A stretch of DNA of 7,549 bases from JAZNUH01 sp045592225 (lineage in GTDB: Bacteria > Bacillota > Clostridia > UMGS1883 > UMGS1540). The stretch is from the NCBI GenBank assembly GCA_045592225.1, contig JAZNUH010000018.1, forward strand, positions 1 to 7,549, in the 5' to 3' direction. A program made the position numbers and the translations under genes. How positions within the stretch are numbered: the first letter of the stretch is position 1; each line of letters opens with the position of its first letter. Shown piece by piece: positions 1 to 5,364 of this stretch. The notes beneath the pieces were generated by a model. That model worked only from the letters and a program-made list of their open reading frames with translations, made no database searches and was not told where the DNA came from.

Positions 1-314
1 CGACCTTCCACGGCTCTATAGGCTCTATGTATCACTGTGCCTGCAATTTTGTTCCGTCCATATCAAGGTATTTCGATATGGCAGAGCTTGCGGGACTAAT
101 TGCGCCCCGACCTCTCGTTATCGTCTCGGGGAAGGAGGATAAGATTTTCCCGCTTGCTGCGGCTGAGCACGAATTTGCAAGGCTCAGGGAAATTTACTAC
201 AAAAACAGCGCAAGTCCCGAAAGCTGCATACATATAAAGGGTGACGGGGGACACCGCTTTTATGCAGAGCCTGCCTGGAGGGCATTTCTTGAAATCACGG
301 AAATCAATAATTAA
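1..314 (+). CDS. alpha/beta hydrolase, C-terminal fragment (probable carbohydrate esterase / dienelactone-hydrolase-like), 5' end outside window
   Basis: The reading frame is open from the window edge (first whole codon at base 3) to TAA at 312-314, so the gene begins upstream and the first in-frame ATG (27) is internal. About 103 C-terminal residues are visible. The stretch YFDMAELAGLIAPRPLVIVSG followed by KEDKIFP is typical of the last part of alpha/beta hydrolases of the acetylxylan-esterase/dienelactone-hydrolase type: a core beta strand leads to the acid of the triad (Asp, codon 138-140). GDGGHRFY supplies the probable catalytic His (codon 252-254). The nucleophile Ser elbow lies outside the window, so activity cannot be confirmed. 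The stop is 17 bases before the transporter start, implying one transcript with it. In this setting a role removing acyl groups from an imported or external sugar is likely (inference). A peptidase or another esterase of the same fold is possible. Confidence 0.75.
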   Translation, partial: TFHGSIGSMYHCACNFVPSISRYFDMAELAGLIAPRPLVIVSGKEDKIFPLAAAEHEFARLREIYYKNSASPESCIHIKGDGGHRFYAEPAWRAFLEITEINN

Positions 315-331
315 AGGAGAAAAGAAGGCTT

Positions 332-1792
332 ATGAGTAAACTTGCAGAAAAGCTTGATGCTATTAAGAACAATCCCGAATTTACTCTGAAGGAGCTTTTA
401 GGCTTCGCCTCGGGCTCCTTCGGCAACTGTATGGGTCAGGACTGCGTTGGTACATATACTGACCAGTTTATGTATGACTATATGGGACTCAAGTCCTCAC
501 AGATCGTTGCTATGAAATCGGCTACGACAGGTGTTAATATTCTTATTGCACCTATTGTCGGTGCTCTTCTTGACGGTAACCGTTCGGGCAAGGGTAATGC
601 AAGAACGTTTATGCGAGCCTCTGCAATCCCCTTTACCCTTTCTTCTATTCTCCTTTTTGTTGTTCCGTCTTCATCGGTAACATTCAACTTTATATGGAGC
701 TTCATACTCTTCCTTGCATTCAATATTGCCGACACCTTTTTTGATGTGGCACTCTCAACTCTTTCAGTCAGAATGACTGCCAATGCAAAATCAAGAAAGA
801 ATTTCTACACCGTTGCGCAGGTTGCATCGACTCTCGGCTCTATGCTTCCGGGCGGTCTTGTTCCCATTATCATTGATATGATGGACGGAGATTACAATTC
901 AGAAAAATGGGCATTCTTCTCTGTTGCAGCTCTTTTTGGCATACTCGGTCTTTTCACAATGCTCGTACCCTGTATGACACTCAAGGAAAGAAACCTTGTG
1001 CTTCCTCCGGGAAACGACAAAAAAGTCAAAATCGACTATAAACTCATTTTACTCAACAGGCCGCTCCTTCTACTTTGCCTCAGCCAGTGTATCGACTCGA
1101 TAAGACAGGTCTGCTACAATTCACTTCCCTTCTTCTATAAGCAGACTCTCGGCAATTACGGTATGAAAACCTATGTTGAAATCGGAAGCTCGGCACTTTC
1201 TTACGGCGGTCTTTTCTCTGTTCCGTTTATCGGCAAAAAGCTTTCGTCAAGAGATATTGTTGTTCTCGGTTATTTACATACTGCAATCTGCTATATTCTT
1301 CTTTTGTTCTTCGGTTACAAGAACCTTTGGATTGTAGGTATACTCATAGCGCTCGGCGGTCTTCCGAATGCAGGTATGAGTGCCGCAAGACGAATCCTTC
1401 TTGCCGACTCGACAGACTACATGGAATGGAAAAGCTACAAGAAATACGGTTTTGCACAGCGTAACGAGGGTATGGTATTTGCTTTCAATACAATGGTTTC
1501 AAGAATTTCAGCTCTCTGGAAAGAGCTTCTTGTAAACGGCGGACTTGCGCTTATCGGTTATCAGAGCGCACAGAAGGTCGGCGATCAGCTCGTTGAAGCT
1601 GTTCAGACACCCGAAACATTGCACGGCATTTTCCTGCTCGTTGCAATTCCCGGAATCATCGGCAACCTTGTTCCTGCAATCGTTATGATGTTTGATAACT
1701 TCACGGGCAAGCGCAAGGAAAAAATTATAGCAGAGCTCGAAGTAATCCGAGCTGAGTCGAAGGCAAGACTTGAAGAAGTCGAGACAGTGTAA
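332..1792 (+). CDS. GPH-family (MFS_2) sugar symporter, glycoside-pentoside-hexuronide type
   Basis: This 486-residue polytopic membrane protein is expected to have about 12 helices, the usual size for the melibiose/glucuronide/xyloside carrier family. It opens with a soluble lead (residues 1-20) and the family-like phrase LKELLGFASGSFGNCMGQD. Helix II and the loop after it (about 64-95) contain APIVGALLDGNRSGKGNAR, matching the family DP-x-x-G-x-x-x-D/N-x-T/N-R-S pattern. Later family-like segments are KEQ-type loop MTLKERN (about 215-221) and ILLADSTDYMEWKSYKKYG (about residue 360 on), which corresponds to the conserved helix X-XI region of these carriers. The C-terminus is a charged helix (about 460-486) in the cytosol. 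It probably imports an oligosaccharide or glycoside for the glycosidase encoded next. ATG at 332 is preceded by AAAGGAG at 313-319, and a second purine run (AGAAGG, 323-328) sits very close. Helix II lacks the two Asp residues that bind the coupling cation in MelB (N69 and A73 here), so the coupling ion is uncertain. Confidence 0.92.
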   Translation: MSKLAEKLDAIKNNPEFTLKELLGFASGSFGNCMGQDCVGTYTDQFMYDYMGLKSSQIVAMKSATTGVNILIAPIVGALLDGNRSGKGNARTFMRASAIPFTLSSILLFVVPSSSVTFNFIWSFILFLAFNIADTFFDVALSTLSVRMTANAKSRKNFYTVAQVASTLGSMLPGGLVPIIIDMMDGDYNSEKWAFFSVAALFGILGLFTMLVPCMTLKERNLVLPPGNDKKVKIDYKLILLNRPLLLLCLSQCIDSIRQVCYNSLPFFYKQTLGNYGMKTYVEIGSSALSYGGLFSVPFIGKKLSSRDIVVLGYLHTAICYILLLFFGYKNLWIVGILIALGGLPNAGMSAARRILLADSTDYMEWKSYKKYGFAQRNEGMVFAFNTMVSRISALWKELLVNGGLALIGYQSAQKVGDQLVEAVQTPETLHGIFLLVAIPGIIGNLVPAIVMMFDNFTGKRKEKIIAELEVIRAESKARLEEVETV

Positions 1793-1796
1793 GGAG
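1791..1796 (+). promoter_or_regulatory. ribosome binding site of the GH63-like gene
   Basis: AAGGAG overlaps the TAA stop of the transporter gene and lies 8 bases before ATG 1805. This is a strong, well spaced Shine-Dalgarno site. It fixes the start of the glycosidase and suggests translation is linked to that of the transporter. Confidence 0.8.
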
Positions 1797-1804
1797 TCAG
1801 AATA

Positions 1805-3487
1805 ATGGTACCAAAAAAATGGGGTCAGGGACAGCTTTTTGCTTTCTCCGCCCTTGACGGTGATGCTTTATTTACCGATGATTTTGCAGGCACACTTTCA
1901 GGTGATAAAATCGGTATAATATTCGAATCTCTTTGCCGAAGGACTCTTTTTTTCAGCAATCTAAGTAACCTGGCTGAGCCTGACATTCAGTGTGTGACCT
2001 CCGATATGATTGAGCTCAAAACATTTACAGGTACATTCAGTATACTGTTTGCTGAGAGGCATCTTGTTGTCGGCACTTACGGAGAAATCGCAGATGTTTT
2101 AGTAAGATGTGACGGTGAATGTAAAATCATCAGAAACGGTGACACAGAGATACACGACAGTAATGACGGCGAATATACGGCTCTTCTCAGAAGAGAAGGC
2201 AGGTTTGCTTTCGCTTACGGTAAAAGTGAAGCTGAGGTTGTTACCCTTTGTGAAAAAGGCATTAACCTTGACCTTGATGAGCTTAAGACAAAAAAACTAA
2301 AGCCCTATGAAAAAATTCTTTCGGGTGATAACATATATGCTCCGCTATACGCCAAATGCATTAGTGTGATGCGAAGTCAGCTTTGTTCACCCGAGGGAAA
2401 TATAAAAAGAATATGGTCAACTCCCGACCGTCTGCCTCATCGAAACATGTGGCTGTGGGATTCGGTCTTTCATGCCATCGGACACAGACATCTTGACACA
2501 AAGATTGCTCAGAATTTGATTCTTGCTCTGTTTGATGTTCAGCGTGAAGACGGGTTTATCCCTCATATGTCAAAGCCTGATTTTATTTCCGATATAACTC
2601 AGCCTCCCGTTATAGGTTGGGGTGCTTGGCTTGTTTATGAAAAAAGCGGAGATACAGAATTCCTCCGAATTGTTTTTGAAAATAATAAAAAGTTCATGCT
2701 CTGGTGCCGTAATAACAGAAGAAAGACCGAAAAGGAGCTTTATTCCTGGCACACCAACCCTGAGCTCAATAACCGTTGCGATGAATCGGGAATGGACAAT
2801 TCACCGAGATTTGATACGGAAAGTGACCTTTATGCTGTTGACTTCTCCTGTTATATAGCAAACGAAACCCGTTATATGAAGAAAATTGCCGACGAACTCG
2901 GTGATAAAGAAAATTCAGATTTTTTTACTGAATGGAACAAAAAAGCGAACGCTGATATTAACAGTATCCTGTGGTGTGAAGAAAACGGCTTCTACTATGA
3001 TTTCGATATAACCGCTGACCGCTTCAGTAAGGTAAGCTCTGTTGCTTCCTTTTTGCCGATTTTTGCGGGTGTATGTGATAAGGAACAGTGTGCAAAACTC
3101 GTTGAACATCTTAATAATCCCAAAGAATTCGGCACGGAAATTCCCGTTCCAAGCATATCTAAAAAAGACAAAAGCTTCGGTACGGACATGTGGCGCGGTC
3201 CCGTCTGGATTAATTATAACTATATGATTTCAAAGGGACTTGCAGATTACGGACACCACTGTTTGTCACAGAACATCAAGGATAAAACGCTTGATGTTAT
3301 CAATGAGTGGTATAACCGTACGGGTACCGTTTATGAGTTTTATGACAGCAAAAACAAGATTCCTCCTTTCTGCTTTAACAGAAAAGGTGAAGTTTACGAG
3401 CCTTATGATTTCAGAGTGAAATATCAGGCAATCAGAGATTACGGGTGGAGTGTTACTCTCGCGTTTGATTTAATGAATGAGCAGTAA
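1805..3487 (+). CDS. cytosolic glycoside hydrolase, GH63 / MGH1-like (alpha/alpha)6-barrel enzyme
   Basis: This 560-residue protein has no signal peptide or membrane segment, so it probably acts in the cytosol. Residues 1 to about 170 look like a beta-rich N-terminal domain. From about 180 a helical (alpha/alpha)6 barrel follows. Recognisable barrel motifs are PHRNMWLWDSVFHAIGHRH, where Trp-Asp usually lines the -1 subsite, QREDGFIPHM, and CDESGMDNSPRFD. The Asp in MDNSP (D331) fits the general acid of clan GH-G enzymes. Then come MWRGPVWINYNY, VYEFYDSKNK, whose Glu (E511) fits the general base, and the closing YGWSVTLAFDL. These are the two carboxylates and the order expected of GH63 enzymes such as YgjK and mannosylglycerate hydrolases; GH37 trehalase is a more distant relative. 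The family hydrolyses alpha-glycosides with inversion, but the substrate (alpha-glucoside, glucosyl/mannosylglycerate or other) cannot be told here. Annotation pipelines may call it trehalase or glucosidase. It follows the sugar carrier by 12 bases and is the last gene before a terminator. Confidence 0.87.
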   Translation: MVPKKWGQGQLFAFSALDGDALFTDDFAGTLSGDKIGIIFESLCRRTLFFSNLSNLAEPDIQCVTSDMIELKTFTGTFSILFAERHLVVGTYGEIADVLVRCDGECKIIRNGDTEIHDSNDGEYTALLRREGRFAFAYGKSEAEVVTLCEKGINLDLDELKTKKLKPYEKILSGDNIYAPLYAKCISVMRSQLCSPEGNIKRIWSTPDRLPHRNMWLWDSVFHAIGHRHLDTKIAQNLILALFDVQREDGFIPHMSKPDFISDITQPPVIGWGAWLVYEKSGDTEFLRIVFENNKKFMLWCRNNRRKTEKELYSWHTNPELNNRCDESGMDNSPRFDTESDLYAVDFSCYIANETRYMKKIADELGDKENSDFFTEWNKKANADINSILWCEENGFYYDFDITADRFSKVSSVASFLPIFAGVCDKEQCAKLVEHLNNPKEFGTEIPVPSISKKDKSFGTDMWRGPVWINYNYMISKGLADYGHHCLSQNIKDKTLDVINEWYNRTGTVYEFYDSKNKIPPFCFNRKGEVYEPYDFRVKYQAIRDYGWSVTLAFDLMNEQ

Positions 3488-3491
3488 AAAT

Positions 3492-3523
3492 AAGCACGGC
3501 TTACCTGAAAGTCGTGCTTTTGT
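3492..3523 (+). terminator. intrinsic transcription terminator after the GH63-like gene
   Basis: An 11-base stem (3492-3502 pairing with 3509-3519, with one G-T wobble) encloses a six-base loop ACCTGA. It is followed by a short U-rich run (TTTTGTT, from 3518). It starts 4 bases after the stop codon of the glycosidase. The A-rich run just before it (3486-3490) would act as a U-run on the other strand, so the hairpin could work both ways, although no minus-strand gene is seen nearby. It separates the two gene blocks. Confidence 0.85.
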
Positions 3524-3544
3524 TCGATGCTGTCGGTTTTTTTA

Positions 3545-3573
3545 TTGAGTTTCGACAATTAATATGATAAACT
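3545..3573 (+). promoter_or_regulatory. candidate sigma-A promoter for the isomerase-dehydrogenase-membrane protein block
   Basis: TTGAGT (3545-3550, 4 of 6 to TTGACA) is separated by 17 bases from TAAACT (3568-3573, 4 of 6 to TATAAT). The -10 is preceded by TGA, giving an extended TGn element. It sits just after the terminator and would start transcripts near 3580, about 18 bases before the GTG start. Both hexamers are imperfect in an AT-rich gap, so this is a suggestion. Alternative -10 boxes such as TATGAT at 3563 have no matching -35. No convincing operator palindrome was seen. Confidence 0.35.
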
Positions 3574-3597
3574 GAAAAATAATAAAGAGTATGGCTG

Positions 3598-4368
3598 GTG
3601 ATTATTGTGCAATTCGGTTTTACATCCACGTCCTTCCGTCAGATAAAAAGTCTTGAAAAAATAGTTGATATAGCCGTAAAGGCTGAAATAGACTGTATCG
3701 AGTGGGGCGGAGACGTTCACGTCAGAAGCATTGCGGATGCAAGAAAAGCGAAGGAGCTTTGTGACAAAGCAGGCATACGCATAAATTCATTCGGCAGTTA
3801 TTACCGTGTGGGCAGTAAAAATGCCGATGAGTGGAAAGGAATTTGCGAAATTGCAAGCACTATGGGTGCACGTAGTGTCCGTGTTTGGCTCGGTAGGGCT
3901 GACAGCGAAAAGACTGACGAACTAACGTATAAAATAATAGTTGAAGACACAAAAAGCATCTGTGCGAAAGCCAAAGAATACGGACTCATCGTCTGCCCCG
4001 AATGTCACGATAACACATTTAACAATAATACTGATGCTTTTCTGAAAATACACAAGGATGTCGGCTGTGACAATTTCAGAACATATTTCCAGTCACGTTA
4101 TAAACGGCTTGAATACGACCTTGACCGCATCGAACGTACGCTGCCGTATATTGAAACCGTTCATATTTCCTATTCCGAGCAGAGCCGTGAGCAGTTTCCG
4201 TTATTCAGGCCAGGCTATATAGATACCTTAATCGACAAGCTGAAGCAATCAGGATTTGACGGCAATATGCTTCTTGAATACACATATCCCTGCGGACTAT
4301 TCGGTTTCCCCTTTTCAATGGTAAATGATATGAAAAAGCTTAAAAATAAGGTGGGTGGCAAAAAATGA
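3598..4368 (+). CDS. sugar phosphate isomerase/epimerase, xylose-isomerase-like TIM barrel (AP endonuclease 2 superfamily)
   Basis: The 256-residue protein is typical in length for single-domain members of this superfamily. Strand 1 is FGFTSTSFRQI. The next strand carries CIEWGGDVHV (E35, H41). A middle strand gives VCPECHDNTF (E135, H137), matching the E-x-H-x-N-T-F metal site of the family. VHISYSE (H189) and MLLEYTY (E227) complete the likely divalent metal site. Where many members have an Asp (L-D-x-x-H), this one has the YFQS form (Q165), as in the subfamily with YWQP. Such enzymes interconvert ketoses and aldoses or epimerise free sugars, sugar phosphates or oxidised sugars; the substrate is unknown. 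The start is uncertain: GTG 3598 has AAAGAG at 3584-3589 with 8-base spacing, while GTG 3607 would remove three residues and also fits the usual short lead. No in-frame ATG exists upstream. TGA overlaps the next start (ATGA), showing tight coupling. Confidence 0.88.
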   Translation: MIIVQFGFTSTSFRQIKSLEKIVDIAVKAEIDCIEWGGDVHVRSIADARKAKELCDKAGIRINSFGSYYRVGSKNADEWKGICEIASTMGARSVRVWLGRADSEKTDELTYKIIVEDTKSICAKAKEYGLIVCPECHDNTFNNNTDAFLKIHKDVGCDNFRTYFQSRYKRLEYDLDRIERTLPYIETVHISYSEQSREQFPLFRPGYIDTLIDKLKQSGFDGNMLLEYTYPCGLFGFPFSMVNDMKKLKNKVGGKK

Positions 4369-5360
4369 AAATCGCACTTTTAGGCAGCAATCAGCTCCAG
4401 TTTTCCAAGGTTTATACACCTGAGGTGCTTGAAAAATTAAGTGAGTACGGTGAGCTTTCGCCAAGGATAAATAAAAATAATATTGAAGAGTACAGAGATT
4501 TTCTCAAGGGTTGTGAGATTGCCTTTTCCACATGGGGAATGCCGCAGTTCACAAAAGAGGAAATTGCCGAGTATATGCCTGACCTCAAGGCTGTATTTTA
4601 TTCTGCAGGTACGGTGCAGTATTTTGCACGGCCGTTTCTTGAAAGCGGAATAAAGGTATACTCTGCTTTTGCGGCTAATGCAGTTCCTGTTGCAGAGTAT
4701 ACCGTTGCACAGATTTCACTTGCGGCAAAGGGCTTTTTCCAGGCGGCTAAGTATTACCGCATCCTGCCCTTGCGTTCTCTCGCATTTGCGCAGTCTTCAA
4801 CGGGTTGCTTCGGTTGTAAGGTCGGACTTATCGGCCTTGGTGCAATCGGCAGAATGGTTGCGGAAAGATTGAAGGATTTCGATGTTGAGGTTTATGCGTG
4901 CGACCCGTTTATTCCTGAAGTAACAGCAAAAGAGCTTGGTGTAACTTTGGTTAATATGGAGACAATTTTCAGCGAGTGCGACATAATCAGTAACCACCTT
5001 GCCAACAAGCCTGAGCTTAAAAATGTTTTCAACGCTAAGCTTTTCAGGAAAATGAAAAAGCATTCCACTTTCATTAACACTGGTAGAGGTGCACAGGTTG
5101 CGGAGTATTCACTTGCACTCTCACTTCTTCTTCATCCGTCACGGACCTTTGTGGCTGATGTGCTGAAAAAAGAATTTTTTCCGTACATAAATCCGCTTTT
5201 TTGGGTACCCAATGCAATACTTACACCACATATTGCAGGCAGTATCGGCAACGAGCCTCAGCGTATGGCTTACTATATGATAGAAGAAATGAAGAGCTTC
5301 CTTTCGTCAAGTCCCACACGCTTCGAGGTAACACTCGAGGCTCTTGAGAGGATGGCATAA
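4365..5360 (+). CDS. D-isomer-specific 2-hydroxyacid dehydrogenase family oxidoreductase (NAD(P)-dependent)
   Basis: The 331-residue protein has the expected length and two-domain order. The N-terminal part of the substrate domain (about 1-105) contains AVFYSAGTVQYF, the counterpart of the family's G-x-G-x-D region, and NAVPVAEYTVAQISL. The Rossmann domain begins with KVGLIGLGAIGRMVAERL (G157-x-G159-x-x-G162), followed by D180 at the end of the second strand, which favours NAD over NADP. The catalytic set is present: R241 in NTGRGAQVAEYSL, E270 in ADVLKKE and H289 in LTPHIAGS. Deviations are FF in place of the usual Pro-Leu after the catalytic Glu, and HLANKPELKNVFN in place of HLPLTPET. The reaction is probably oxidation or reduction of a 2-hydroxy/2-keto acid, or of a related sugar acid given the neighbours (inference). 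ATG 4365 overlaps the preceding stop by 4 bases and is served by AAGGTGG at 4348-4354 (one mismatch to the consensus), 10 bases upstream. Confidence 0.92.
   Translation: MKIALLGSNQLQFSKVYTPEVLEKLSEYGELSPRINKNNIEEYRDFLKGCEIAFSTWGMPQFTKEEIAEYMPDLKAVFYSAGTVQYFARPFLESGIKVYSAFAANAVPVAEYTVAQISLAAKGFFQAAKYYRILPLRSLAFAQSSTGCFGCKVGLIGLGAIGRMVAERLKDFDVEVYACDPFIPEVTAKELGVTLVNMETIFSECDIISNHLANKPELKNVFNAKLFRKMKKHSTFINTGRGAQVAEYSLALSLLLHPSRTFVADVLKKEFFPYINPLFWVPNAILTPHIAGSIGNEPQRMAYYMIEEMKSFLSSSPTRFEVTLEALERMA
5346..5352 (+). promoter_or_regulatory. ribosome binding site supporting the ATG 5365 start
   Basis: GAGAGGA lies inside the 3' end of the dehydrogenase gene, 12 bases before ATG 5365. The spacing is slightly long but usable. 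The upstream in-frame TTG at 5344 has only GAGG at 5337-5340, 3 bases away, which is too close. This argues for the ATG. Confidence 0.55.
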
Positions 5361-5364
5361 GCCT

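Noticed and set aside
27..314. Complete small 95-residue protein starting at ATG 27
   Set aside because: The frame is open to the window edge, and the visible motifs match only the C-terminal third of an alpha/beta hydrolase, so this ATG is internal.
478..783. 101-codon minus-strand open frame inside the transporter gene
   Set aside because: It lies fully opposite a well supported membrane transporter gene, has no recognisable motif and no ribosome binding site. It is a shadow frame.
3563..3585. Alternative -10 boxes TATGAT (3563) and TAATAA (3580) in the intergenic gap
   Set aside because: Neither has a reasonable -35 hexamer at 16-18 bases; AT-rich sequence makes chance matches common.
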